Assembly (NCBI GenBank): GCA_038503035.1
Contig: JAVSML010020794.1
Span: 52,199 to 116,198 of the forward strand
Length of the DNA stretch: 64,000 nt
Reading direction: 5' to 3'
Source of the DNA: Crocodylus rhombifer
Lineage: Eukaryota; Chordata; Crocodylia; Crocodylidae
This document shows positions 11,290 through 22,666 of the stretch, piece by piece; the stretch's first letter is position 1, and each line of letters starts with the position of its first letter. A program made the translations under genes and the position numbers. The notes beneath the pieces were generated by a model. It saw nothing but the letters and a program-made list of their open reading frames with translations. It had not been told where the DNA came from and made no database searches.

Positions 11290-12065
11290 TAACAGAAAAA
11301 AACAACCCAAAAAAACCCAAAGAGTTTTGATGAGTCTGAATGAATTCAAGTCAACAGGGCCTGGTGACCTTCATGCCTGGGTACTAAGGGAACTGACAAA
11401 GGAGATGTCAGAGCTCTTCATATTTATGAACTTTTGGGAGATAAGAAAAGTATCAGGGGATTGGAAAAGGACTAACATAGTTCCTCTCTTTAGAAAAGGC
11501 AAAAAGGAAGACTTGGGGAACTTCTTAGTGATCAGGAGAGTAACTCAGAAGGATCTTGATAGAATGGAAAACTGGGCTGCAGCTAACAGGATGAAGTTCA
11601 GTGCTGACAAATGCAAGATTCTACACTTTGGAAAATATAGTAAAAAACATGCATACAAAATGGTGACAACTGGCTGGAAGGCAAAACTATGGAGAAGGAT
11701 CTAGGACTGTTGGTGGATCACAGACTCAAATGAGCCTGCAGAGTGAGGTAGCTGCACAAAAGGTTTTGGGCTGCATTTTGGGCTGAATATGGTTTTGGGC
11801 TGCATTAAGATAATCTTGAGGTGCAAGACATGGGAGGTGATAGTGCCTCTTTAATTGGCACTGGTTTAATTGGCATTGATAGTGCCTCTTTAATTGGCAG
11901 TGGTTAAACCACATCTGGAGTATTCTGTGCAGTTTTGTAATCTACATTTTAAAAAAGGATGTGGAGAAGTTAGAGGTTCCAGGGTTGGGTGAAAAAAATG
12001 ATAAAGGGCTTGGAAGACAAGTTATATGAGGAGAGGCTGAAGGACCTAGACATGTTCAGCCCTGC
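11290..12065 (+). pseudogene. Old CR1-like LINE fragment
   Basis: Degraded ORF2. KSTGPGDLHAWVLREL and DWKRTNIVPLFRKGKKED are the start of the RT domain. The sequence then jumps to LDRMENWAAANRMKFSADKC, which lies after motif C, so motifs A-C are deleted. Later parts (CKILHFGKYSKK, YEERLKDLDMFS) follow to about 12065 with many stops. It is more diverged than the CR1 copies at 1, 2240 or 48562 and belongs to an older wave. Confidence 0.8.
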
Positions 12066-12249
12066 TGCAGCCATAAAGCCTGCCAGCTGTGTCTATTTTA
12101 GGGCACTGGGGGGTGAAAAAATCTACTGCAGGCCTGCCAGGCCCTGTTGTGGCCAAGAAACCTGGCAGCTGTCAAGGAAATAGGTGCAGGGGGACTCTGG
12201 GTTCTGGGGACCTGAACCTCTGGCTGCAGGCAGGCAAAACTCATGACAT

Positions 12250-12745
12250 GGGTGTGTGACACTATGTGTGTGTGTTCAGGTGTTCCATTCCTGGTACTGG
12301 GGCATCTGTACAACATGGCAGTGTGCCCCAGTGAGGTCTTCTCCCCTAGAGCCTCGGTCCAGTCCGCCACTGTAAACAATGACAGGTGAAAATAATGTAG
12401 GTGACTCAACAGACAGCACCAGTAGCACCAGCAGCATCTAAGGTATCCAGATGGAACTGTCAGGCCCTTCTTTCCTCTCAAGTATGAACACCTAGTTTGT
12501 TAGGTGCACTCTCACTGTGCGACTCTGTGTGTGTGTGTGTGTGGGGGGGGGGTGTATTTGTGTTCAGGTGCACCCTTCCTGGCACTGGGGCCTCTGCACA
12601 ACATGGCAAGTCTCCTCCTCTCCTACAGCCTAGGCCCAATCTACCACTGTAAATGAAGGCAGGTGAAAATAATGTAGGTGACTCAGCAGTCAGCACCAGT
12701 AGCACCAGTAGCATCCAGGGTAGTGAAATGGAACTGTCACAGAGC
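12250..12745. repeat. Tandem duplication, about 277-bp period
   Basis: Two adjacent diverged copies. AGGTGAAAATAATGTAGGTG occurs at 12384 and again at 12661. The surrounding words (TTCCTGGYACTGGGG, ACAACATGGCA, CAGCACCAGTAGCACCAG) recur in the same order. The second copy also has a (GT)n/(G)n tract at about 12527-12552. Non-coding. Confidence 0.8.
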
Positions 12746-12892
12746 TTTTCTTGTTATAAAGGAATTGACAGTAAGAACTAAAGATGTTGTGTTGGATATA
12801 TGTTACTTGTGGTGTGTGTGATGGCTTATCTGGTGTTTTTATGTTTATATGTTTATTATGAAAAAACCGCAGAATAGTTAGAGAAATGTATC

Positions 12893-13842
12893 TTAGGAAG
12901 CTTTCAGGTTGAAAAACTCTTTGTCAGGCTGAGGAAGTACTTACAGTTGGTGTGTCTCCTGGTCCTGGATGGAAGGAACAGTAAAGAAGCCAGAGGCTGG
13001 CCTGGCATGCAGTGCAGGCAAGAAAGCCAGTCAGTGAAAATGGAAATGGAGGTGTCGGGGTGAGGGACAGGCTGGGGCGGGGGCTGGAGGGGAAAGGGGA
13101 TGTAGCAGCACAGGTAAAAGTGCAGAGGTACCTGGGAAGTCAAATGTCCGGCAGGTTGCAGTATGCCAGAATTCCACTGTGTATATTGAGTCCATGAGTT
13201 TCTGTACTTAGGAGGCTGATGAAGTGCAGTTCATAAGTCCAGCTCTGAAAAGTGGTTTGTACATTCAAACAAGCATCTAACCAAAACTGAAGCCAGCTTC
13301 CTACAGCTCAAAACACAAAACACAAAACCTGCCAACTGCCTCCAGTTCCCCCACACCAGAATCTATCAAAGACAGTAAAACCCAACTACCTGTGGGGGGC
13401 ACATTCCTCACTAAAAAAACTCTCTGCCTCCAGTTTCTCAGGCCTAATCGTGAGAGGGAAAAATTACAAACAACTTTTCACAGCTGGGCCTATGAACTTC
13501 ATTTAATCAGTCTCCTAGATACAGAAACTCATGGGCTCAATATAGATTAGACAGTGGAATTCTGACACACTGTAACCTGCCGGACATTGGACTCCCCAGG
13601 TTCTCTGCACTTTTACCTGTGCTGCTACATCCCCCTTCCACCCCCACCGCCCATCCCAGCCTGTCCCTCACCCCCTGACACCTCCATTTCTATTTTCACT
13701 GACTGGCTTTCTTGCCTGCTTTGCATGCCAGGCCGGCCTCTGCCTTCTTTACTATTCCTTCCATCCAGGACTAGGAGACAAACCAACTTCAGATACTTCC
13801 TTAGCACGACACAGGGTTTCTCAACCTGAAAGCTGGCATCAT
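12893..13842. mobile_element. Foldback element with about 370-bp inverted arms
   Basis: Left arm about 12893-13265 and right arm about 13464-13842 are imperfect reverse complements. Examples are AGCTTTCAGGTTGA at the left tip against TCAACCTGAAAGCT at the right tip, and CATGAGTTTCTGTAC against TACAGAAACTCATG near the inner ends. About 200 bp of spacer separates them. The same artificial peptide can be read outward on opposite strands from both arms, which confirms the symmetry. No transposase is present, so this is a non-autonomous foldback DNA element. Confidence 0.8.
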
Positions 13843-14299
13843 GGGCAGCTAAGCTGAGCACACCGGGAGCCTCACAACTGCGCTGCACCCAGCAAGCATC
13901 AGGCCTGTCAAAGATGTGACAGGTTTGGGCTTTCCCCAACCAGGACTGTGTGCATGCATGCGTGCATTTGCTGGAGGTTATGGTGCCTCCTACCTGCCTT
14001 TCACCAGGGGATCATTGGTCTTGGCATTTACGGGCCTGCCGCACTGCCAGCAGTCCCACCAGGCCTCCCTACCTTGGCAGGGTGCAGTTTTAGTGGTCAC
14101 GCCCAGGACCTGGGGTCTCCTCCTTCCCCATAGCCCCAGCCCATACCTCCAAGTTCGTGGTGGCAGGGGAACAAGCTCAGCAGGGACATGTTCTTCTCTT
14201 GCTGGCTGGTGATGCAGTGAGTGCCCCTTCCAGCATTACTTGGTTTTTAAAAAAATGAAAAAAGGAAGTAGGTGTGGACGGAGTGAGGAGGGTGGCATT

Positions 14300-16900
14300 C
14301 AGTCCTTCTGCGCCTGGAGCTTGGGGAACCCCAGCAGCAGGAGGTTCACCTTCAGAAACATCTGCTGCTCCACCAAACCAGCATCCATGCAGGTACAGTG
14401 GGGTGTCACTACATTCCCAGCAGTGCTAAACATCCTCTCACTCAGAACACTGGTCGGTGGACAGGGCAGGTGTTCCTGGGCAACTGTGACCAGATCTGGC
14501 CACAGCTGGCTGCAGCTTGCCCAGTAGGCCAAGGGGTCGCACAGCAGAGGCTCCATGTCCTCAGCAAGATGGGCAGCCACCAAGGTGTGAGCACTACCTC
14601 CCTGATTCTGGGGTCCAGTGGCTCTGGACCCCACCATAGAAGCCATGCCCTTAACCCATATTGGCAGTGCCTGTGGTGGAGGCAGAAAAGGATCTTGGAG
14701 TCATTATTGACTCAAAGATGAACATGGACTGCCAATGTGGGGATGCAGTCAGAAAGGCTAACTGCACCTTGTCATGCATATACAGACGCATCATGAGCAG
14801 GTCCAAGGAGGTGATCCTCCCCCTCTATGTAACATTGGTCAGGCCCCAGTTGGAGTACTGCATCCAGTTCTGGGCACTGCACTTCAGGAGGGATGTGGAC
14901 AACATCGAGAGGGTCCAGAGGAGGGCCACTCGCATGATCAGAGGGCAGCAGGGCAGGTCCTGTGAGGATAGCTTATGAGATCTGAACTTGTTTGGCCTCC
15001 ACAAGAGGAGGCTGAGAGGGGATCTGGTGGCTATCTGTAAACTGGCCAAGGGAGACCAGCAGGCAGTGGGAGAGTCCCTGTTCCCCCGATCACTGTCAGG
15101 AGTAACAAGGAACAACGGCCATAAGCTGATAGAGAGAAGATTCAGGCTGGATATCAGGAGGCACTACTTCACAGTCAGGGCAGCTAGGATCTGGAACCAA
15201 CTTCCAAGGGAAGTGGTCCCCACTCCCACCCTGGGGGTCTTTAAGTGAAGGCTAGATAGGCACCTTGCCGGGGTCGTCTGACCCCAGCATTCTTTCCTGC
15301 CTATGGCAGGGGGTCGGACTTGATGATCTGCTCGGGTCCCTTCTGAGCCTACTAACTATGAAACTATGAGGACAAGACTGGATTGTGGATGGCATGCTAG
15401 CATGAGACAGTGGATCCCCCTGTTCCACGTCTCCCCCCTCCACCATTCTGTCTCCCTGACTTTCTTTACCAGTGCCTCCATGCACTGATTCAGTGTTTGG
15501 CTGTTGCATACGGTGCCCTTCACTGTGGGATCACAGATGGTGGCCAGTACGTGGACTGGACTGTACTGCAAGGGATCAAGCTGTTCCTTGATGCCCTCCT
15601 TCAGCTGCCTCACCGATGCCTGCATGTCTGATGACAGTGGCTTGCCCTAGCCAGGAACACTGATCCCTTGGAAGTTCTCCATTTGGCTCTGAAGTTCTCT
15701 CACTATGGGGATCACTTGGCTAAGGAGGGCATCAGCAGTGCTGAGGCTCTCAGTAGCCTTAAGGAAGGGCTTGAGGACCACCAAGATCTGGGAGATGGTA
15801 TCCCACTCAGCTCTGTTCGGGGGCTGCTGATCCCAATCTCCCTGAGCAAGGCCATCTCATGGATGGCCTTCTGTTGCTCCACCAGCCTCTCAAGAATCAG
15901 TTATGTGGAGTTCTATCAAGTCTCCCCATCCTGCATAATTTTGTGCTGAGGGATGTCCAGTTCTTTTTGTTTATCCCTCAGCATCTTGCCCCCCTTGATA
16001 CCCCTGTGGAAGTAGCTTGTGAACTTCCTGCATTTTAAAATTAGCTTGCTGGTAGTGGCAGTGACGACACTGGCAGCCCTGTCCCCCTCCAGGGTGTCTC
16101 TGACAATAAGGTGCAACTTGTGTGCCACACAGTGGATGCCAACAAAGTTGGCATCATGGACTGCCTTGACCATATTGGCCCCATTGTCAGTGACCATGAA
16201 CCCGTGGGTGAGGTCGGCCTGCCAAGTGAGCCATGCCTGCACCAAGCAGTTCATGGCCCCCATGATCTCTGTTGCTGTGTGGGACTCATCCACCCTCTTG
16301 GTTTGAAGGGGAGCCCACCAGTGCCTTGTGAGGGAGAGGTAGGAATGATATCCACCCTGGCTGCTCTAGATGTCCAAGGTGAAGTGTAAGGTGAAGTGTA
16401 AGGCCACCTGCAGACCTGCCTTGTGCAGCTCCTCCCTTAAGTACTCTGTGCATGCCTCTTACAGGGATGGCACCACCATCCTACCGAAGGTGGTGCATAC
16501 AGGCACTTGTTATGATGGGACTGTGAGCACCATGAGCCACCTGAACTCTGACCGCTCAACTGGGGAGAATGGCTGGCCATCAACAGCAAGCATCTCCCCA
16601 ATGCTCTGGGTGAGGATGCTCACCTTTGGAACACGCCCCGCTTTCTGTCTGCCTTTCCCCCACTGTTCCAGGGTGGCCTGGCTCTGCTTTGTGGGGACGG
16701 GGGCTTTGGAGCAAGTAGGGGACTTCTCTTTGAGCACGCTCCTGCTGGTGCCAAGCTGAGGAGGAGCAAGGGCAAGGGGTGGTGCCTGCGGAGATGCATC
16801 ATCATCCCCGTGGTGCTCATATATTTTGTTCCTTTGCCCTGGCTGGTTTTGGTACCTAGGACAAGAAACTACACTGCCTCTACTGATGGCAATGTTCACC
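14300..16900 (-). pseudogene. hAT transposase, copy 1
   Basis: Cut-and-paste transposase relic. In minus-strand order: a linker rich in Pro/Ser (about 16500-16900), a TLDI block near 16380, MVTDNGANMVKAVHDANFVG with the second catalytic Asp (about 16170-16230), HCVAHKLHLIVRDTLEGDRA, and the C-terminal dimerisation region DPLAYWASCSQLWPD ... LPCPPTSVLSERMFSTAGNV (about 14415-14545). A 12-bp tandem duplication (AGGTGAAGTGTA twice near 16379-16402) repeats four residues just before the first Asp motif. Stops and the CR1 insertion make it non-functional. It is not a domesticated ZBED gene, because no long frame is preserved. Confidence 0.85.
14665..15366 (+). mobile_element. 5'-truncated CR1 inside hAT copy 1
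   Basis: About 700 bp of the 3' end of CR1. It starts at AEKDLGVIIDSKMNM (after RT motif C), runs through LVRPQLEYCIQFWALHF and RRATRMIRGQQGR, has a stop near 14978, continues LFGLHKRRLRGDLVA to TLGVFK, and ends with the CR1 tail and ACTATGAAACTATGA. It interrupts the hAT transposase, so it is younger than that element. Confidence 0.92.
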
Positions 16901-16930
16901 CTGTGTGGGATTAAGAGATAACTCTGAACA

Positions 16931-18500
16931 TATTGACTGCTAAATTGTTAGTAGTGAGGTGAGGTGGGATTCTGATTATTAAGGGTTTCCTAAATCTGTT
17001 CATTGTTCCATTTTCCCCTTTCCCCATAAATAAAACCCTGTTGTAGTTGAATTTTGCTTGCCTGGGTAGATTCTTAGGCCAAGATAATCCATTTGTGTAA
17101 AACCCCTAAGGGCACTAACACAAGTGACATTTGTCATGCAGTCAGCCCACTGAAAGTCTCTACAGCCATGTCATGACACGTGCATGGCTGCAGAGCACTT
17201 AAAAAGTGGGCAATTATACAACAAATTAATCCTCATCTAAAGCGGGGTCAGATGAAGGTACTCCAAAGTGGAGCACCTTAGGGAACTTCTGTTCCCTAAG
17301 GGTCAGTTTGTCAGAGTGACCAGGGCTGGGCTGATGCAGCCCAGTCCCCCCCCACCCCCCGGTGCTGTCTTCAGCAAGAGAAGGGGGCGGCAGGGCAAGG
17401 GAGAAGGAGGCAGCTGTGGGCTGGGGTTTCCCAACCTGAGGTGCAAGCGGGGGCAGTAAATTGGAGCCCACTCACCTCACAGCACCCCTCCCCCCCCAGC
17501 CCTCTTTCCCTTCAGCTCAGGTCAGGCAAACCACAGCCCACAGCTCCCTCCCTTTCCTTCCCCCCACCCCCTTCCTGCAGATGGCAGCAGAGCTGGGAGT
17601 GGGGGTGGCAGGATTAAGGGGGAGAGGCTGCAGGGAGACTCCTCCAAAGAATTAGCTCCAAAATGGAGCTCAATACCCCCCGCCCCCAACCTAAGAGACA
17701 GACATCTGTTGGGTCAGTGCAGTTTCTCTAACTCATGGTACTTTATGCAAAGCACTATGAGTTAGAGCGGACCTACATGTTTGTCAGCAGTTTACATTGA
17801 AATCTGTCCTTTTTACTGACATCCAGTGTCTGACAGAAGGATTACATTAAGAAATTATTTTAGAGGCTGGTGACCTAATTTAGTCATACTTTCAATAAGT
17901 ATTGGAGTATTTTGTATTAGAATTCCTTCATGCAAGGACTGAAACTCAGATTCCTGCGTTCCCTCCCCCAGTCCAGATGACTGTTTTAAATTCTAAACTA
18001 TATATTTGTTTATGTTTTTATATTCTCTCTTTGACCCATTAAATGTTGTGATATTTTATAACATCTTCAAAAGTTAGGACAAAAAGAGTCAGGGAGGGAG
18101 CAGTGGGATCGTATCCCTTCAGGTAGTGGAAGGGCTGAACCTCAGTGTCCCATTTCCTGGGTGACTGCTCTAATTACTGTAAAAGGTGAGGTACTACTTC
18201 CTCAAGCTGTGTTTTAAAAAGACTGACCCTTCTTCAGTGTTTTAAAAAGTGCATAGGTACCTAATTCTAGGAGAAGGATTAATTGTTCTGCATCTAGTGT
18301 GTATTTTATTTTTTGCTGGACTCCTAGGTGTCTGGATTCAGTCATTATTTGATTACATATGGCTCAAAATACTCCCAGACTGGTTGGCATTCCGTTGTGC
18401 ATGCATAGCTCTTTGCAACTATGTATGAGCTCTGACTGCTTATATGCTCAGAAAAGGACCTGTGGGATACAGTGGACAATAGGCTGAATATGAGCTACAG
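16931..18500. other. FEZ1 intron with GC-rich patch and a hairpin
   Basis: No gene recognised. A C/G-rich patch lies at about 17330-17690. A near-perfect hairpin lies at 17726-17767: arms of 19 bases (CTCTAACTCATGGTACTTT and its reverse complement with two mismatches) around a 4-base loop, probably the core of an unnamed MITE. Confidence 0.6.
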
Positions 18501-18501
18501 C

Positions 18502-19785
18502 AGGGGTGGCCAAAATATGGCCTGTGGCCTGAACCCGTCCCACTAGACCATTCTATCTGGTCCATGGGGCCCCTAAAAAAGTTTAGAAAATTAATATTTA
18601 TCTTCCCTTGGCTGCCTGTGAAAGTTGACAGGAGGCAGTGGCAGTAGGACCCAGGGGGAGCCGGCAGCAGGACCCAGCCACAGCCACAGCAGCAAGGCCC
18701 ACAAGACCCTCCCCCACCACCAACCTCCCACTCACCCCCAGCTGGAAGCTCGTGCCTAGCGGAGGCTTCTGACCTGTGACACCGGGACTGTTCCTACCTC
18801 CAGAGGGAAACTCGGAGGGAAACTCAGACAAGAAGGTGGTGAGGGGAGGCAGGGGAGGACCGTGGGCGGTCACCCCAGTCCTCAGAATTGGTCCAGGCTG
18901 GCTACTGTGGTCCTGGTGCTACAGCTGAGAACCACACGGTGCCAGAGTGGCAGGTGGGTGGTGGAGATGAGTGGAAGCAGCTACAGACAGGGAAGCGGTA
19001 AAAGGGGCAGCAGGTGGGGGGGACTGCTCCAACAGCTGGGCAGGAGCATGAGGCCCACACTGGTGTGCCAGGGCCAGGGCCATCAGGGCCCAGAGCAGGG
19101 TGGTAGGACCACAGAGCCCGGGCCACCAGTGGATCTGGAACTGGGCCGGTTCCCCTCTGTCCCTGCTGGCATAGCCCAGCTCAGCTCTGTAGAACCCCTG
19201 CCAGCCCAGACCCTGCCCTTTTTCATGCCCGTTCTGGCCCCTGCCACCCCTGGGCCCGGTGCTCTGGTGCAGCCCTGCGCTCCCACCCAGTTGTCATTGT
19301 GCTCTGCATGCCCACTTACTTCCACTTTCCCCCTGCCAGCTGCAGCCATTTGCCTGTTGCTCCTGCCACTCACCTCCACCCCTCTACCCACTGCTCTAGC
19401 ACCACATGGTTCCCAGTTGCAGTGCTGGGCCATAGGATGCATCAGGAGCCTGCCTGGCTCCTGCAATTCTCAGGTGGTGCTGTATGGTGCTGGCCAGGCT
19501 GGGCCGGCTCCTGCTGCATCCTGCAGTCTCAGCTGTACAGCTGGGACATTGTGCTGGAGTGTTGGGGAGGGTTGTGGAAGAGGTAGAAGGGCAGATGGAG
19601 AGGGAAGTGGCTGTGAGCAGGAGCACATACTCACACATTCCACCCACATGGGGAGCAGTGCCTGGTGGGCTTCCAGCATGTAGGCTCAGGGAACAGTTGG
19701 ATCTAGCAGGTGCTGCCTCTAAGCTGAGGCAGCTAGCATCCTGGTAGCCCCATGGCTGGAGAGTCAGCCGCCAGTGAACTGAGTA
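18502..19785. mobile_element. hAT-like non-autonomous element, left part
   Basis: Begins CAGGGGTGGCCAAAATATGG, the CAGGGGTGNCCAA-type terminus of hAT elements. It continues as GC-rich non-coding sequence with long chance frames. Near its right edge is a block (CACATGGGGAGCAGTGCCTG onward, about 19647) that recurs at 20594. No right terminus was found before the CR1 at 19788. Confidence 0.5.
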
Positions 19786-19787
19786 GT

Positions 19788-20093
19788 CCCTGAGGGGACC
19801 AGCAGGCACTGGGGAAGTCCCTGTTCCCCTGAGCATTGCCAGGAGTGACTAGGAATAACAGTCACAAGCTGGCAGAGGGTAGATTTAGTTTAGATATCAC
19901 GGTCAGGTCAGCTAGGATCTGGAACCTACTTCCAAGAGAAGTGGTGCTGGCTCCTACCCTGGGGGTCTTTAAGAGGAGGCTAGAGGTACACCTTGCTGGG
20001 GTCATTTGACCCCAGTACTCTTTCCTGCCATGGCAGGAGGTCAGACTAGATGATCTACTTAGGTCCCTTCCGACCCTAGAAACTATGAAACTG
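19788..20093 (+). mobile_element. CR1 3' fragment
   Basis: About 300 bp of CR1 3' end. Recognisable parts are AGTGACTAGGAATAACAGTC, the segment before TTTAAGAGGAGGCTAGA, and the tail TGCCATGGCAGGAGGTCAGA ... AGGTCCCTTCCGACCCTAGA ending AAACTATGAAACT. It separates two blocks of one GC-rich repeat. Confidence 0.9.
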
Positions 20094-21042
20094 AGCTGTA
20101 GAGGGCCTCCGTCCTTCCTTCCATGGTGACAGTGCCCCCTGGGGTCTCCTGAATGGGTGCTGTCCCAGCTTGGGCTCAGGGAACAGTTGGATTAGGCTGG
20201 GTGCTACCTGCAAACTGGGGCAGCACCTGCCTGCTAGCTGCCTGCCTGGGTGGCCCCAGGGGGCACTACCACTGTGGAGGGAAGGTCCAGGGCCCCCTGC
20301 AGCTCAGGGTCTGCCACCAGCTCCCCCCACCTGACTGCAGGAGAAGTGAGCAGGCTCCATAGGGGGAAAAAAAAAATGGATCAGGCACCTTGTCGCTTTT
20401 TTTTTAATTCAGTGGAGCCTGCATGTGCAAGCTGCCACCAGGCCATGCAGCCCCTGAGCTATGGAGAGGGGGATGGTCTTTACTTCCATGGTGGCATTGC
20501 AGCTTGGGCCCACCTGGGTCAGGTGCTAGCTGCACAGGTGCTGCCCCAGCTTGCAGGCAGAATTTGCTGGATCCAATTCTTCCCCAAGTCCACATGGGGA
20601 GCAGCGCCTGGTGGGCTTCCATCGTGTAGGCTTGGGGAAGAGTTGGATCTAGCAGTTGGGCCTGATCCTTTTTTCCATGAAGCCTGCTCACTTCTCCTGC
20701 AACCAGGGGATGAGCTGCCTGTGAGCCCTGAGTTGTGGGGCCCCACACCTTCACTCCATGGCAGCAGTACCACCTTGGGCTGCACCCATCTGCTAGCAGC
20801 CCACCCAGGTGGCCCCAGGAGGTACCACTGCTATGGAGGGAAGGACTGCGGTCCCCACATCTCTGGAGTCTCTCCACCCACCAGCAGCTCATTCCCTGGC
20901 TGCAGGAGAGGTGGGCAGTCTCCACAGGGAAAAACAAGAAAAAAGAATTGGGTGCCTCACCATAATGGTGGTGGAAGCCTGTAAATTGAAATGGTGGGTT
21001 TTAAATCATTATATTTAAAAACCACCATTTCAATTTAGGTGA
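20094..21042. repeat. GC-rich complex repeat with internal direct and inverted copies
   Basis: Contains a second copy (20594-20665) of the block at 19647-19720. It also has inverted words such as GCAGGAGAAGTGAGCAGGCT near 20337 against AGCCTGCTCACTTCTCCTGC near 20683. Its long frames have no protein-like content and are a by-product of composition. It ends in a strong hairpin at 20982-21037. It is probably the continuation of the element begun at 18502, split by the CR1. Confidence 0.55.
20982..21037. repeat. 56-bp hairpin
   Basis: Arms 20982-21006 (TAAATTGAAATGGTGG...) and 21013-21037 pair at 24 of 25 positions with a 6-base loop. Non-coding and A/T-rich, unlike the GC-rich sequence to its left. 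Confidence 0.85.
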
Positions 21043-21055
21043 CTAAACCTCCATC

Positions 21056-21350
21056 ATGTGTACAAGCAGCCAGTGGTGCCGGATAACAGAAAAACGAGAA
21101 ACAGTTTCAAGTTGCAGCAAGGGAACTTGAGGTTAGATATTAGAAAAATCTTTCTCACTAGGAGAGTAGGAAAGCATTGGAACAGGCTACCCAGACAGGT
21201 TGTGGAATATCCATCTTTGGAAGGTTTTAGGACTCAGGTGGACAAAGTCTGGCCTCGGATTATATTGTCGGGGGTGGTCCTGCTTTGAGCAGGGGGGTTG
21301 GACTAGACGATCTCCTGAGGTCCTTTATTATAGCACTCTATCTACTACAC
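21056..21350 (+). mobile_element. Old CR1 3' fragment
   Basis: Reads RLDIRKIFLTRRVGKHWNRL and RQVVEYPSLEGF, the C-terminal ORF2 of an older CR1 lineage. A tail follows: GGGTTGGACTAGACGATCTC, then CTGAGGTCC. Diverged from the younger copies. Confidence 0.85.
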
Positions 21351-22660
21351 CTCAAATTAGATACTATTTAGTTCCTTTCCCAGTGTTTCTTTTGAAGCTG
21401 CCCTGCTAGGCTGTGACAGAAATTTGGGGCCTTTAGAAAGATAGCCAACCAGAGGTTTATGGCTTATGAAAGTACCTGTTGACTTGAAGGGAACCCTGAG
21501 GTTTTGCCTGGGCACTTTTTTTTTTAGGATAGAAACTGCCCCTGCACTACCCTCCATCCATTTTATCCAAGGATTATGCCTCTGGTTAATCTTCAAAAGG
21601 AACACAATGCTTAATGACTGGCCTTTGATAAGGTGGATATGATGTGGTAGGAAGCAAAGTTTCAATACTTCCATTTTGATTTTGGGGCTATAACTCAGGA
21701 CTCCTAGGGGAATGTCCCTAGCTACTGAGCTATATTGCCAAAGACACACACGTATGTCCCGACCCAAGGTTAGTCTTATAGTTATGGGTTTTGGATGATG
21801 CTTTTCTTGAGTATCCAATCCTCTCTTGAGCTATGCACATCGACAAGGGCCTTGCCAAACGGTGGAGACTATGTAGTTCCACCTAGCCATTTAGGGAGAG
21901 GGTGGCAACCTGTAAGCCAGGGGCTGGATCCCACCCACAGAGGAATTTCATTTGACCCATGCAGGTCCACTTTGCTCTGCATTTTACTGAGGGCAAGCTG
22001 ATTCCCAATAGTTTGATCCAGTCCAGATTTTCCTAATGGAGTACCCATCCCTTTCTAGAGGCTCCAGCCAGCTGCTGCAGCCTGCCTGAAGGGCTGCTGT
22101 TTTTGTTTTGTTTTGTTTTTTCCCACTGAAGCCTCTGTTCAACTTCCCTGGAGCTGTCGGAAAAGAGTGGAGGCTCATGGTGCTGGCCAGGTCTCAAGCT
22201 GGCTAGAATTGCTATGTGAAAGTGCCAGAATGCCACTTAGATTACCAAAGGGAAATAGACTGCCATGCAAGAGGGTCTAATAAATGTTTCATGGTCAATC
22301 AATTCTGGCATTTCTTAACTTCTAATTGGTTGCTTTTTCAACCTTTGGGATCTTCCAGTGAAAATATTTTACAAGTAATATTATAGTTTTAAATAAGCCA
22401 AATAAAACATAGGGCACTTGTACGCGTGACAAAGTTTGCCCTTTCTTGTGTTTCAGCAGCATTACAGTTTGCATATGCAGATTTTTCTGGAATTTTAAAA
22501 GTTGTTTTGCCATTTTAAAATAAAACCCAACCCAACGCATTTTAGTTTGGGCCACCACAAATTAAAAAGTTGTGTCCATGGATTCATGACATGCAAACAG
22601 AGAAATGCACTCAGAGACATGTAATGAGCCCCTTTGTCCACCAGATGGTGCTGCAACTTT
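21351..22660. other. FEZ1 intron, no recognised element
   Basis: No gene or identifiable transposon. A short (TTTTG)n-type stretch lies at about 22102-22120. Confidence 0.55.
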
Positions 22661-22666
22661 TGTGTT

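Larger units (their letters stand above)
14000..16930 (-). mobile_element. hAT DNA transposon copy 1 (BED type)
   Basis: Minus-strand remnant of an autonomous hAT element, split by a CR1 at 14665-15366. Its non-coding 3' region (about 14000-14230) matches that of copy 2 at about 29930-30120 in the opposite orientation (for example CCCAGGTCCTGGGC, then GACCACTAAAACTGCA). The exact termini were not resolved. Confidence 0.8.

Noticed and set aside
14000..16930. Possible domesticated ZBED-type host gene
   Set aside because: Frame changes, stops, a CR1 insertion and a second equally broken copy show an ordinary dead hAT transposon.
18862..19683. 273-codon frame on the + strand
   Set aside because: GC-rich repeat with overlapping long frames on both strands and no protein-like motif or start context; caused by composition.
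20250..20984. 244-codon + frame and 177-codon - frame
   Set aside because: Same GC-rich repeat family, containing internal direct and inverted copies; no recognisable domain.
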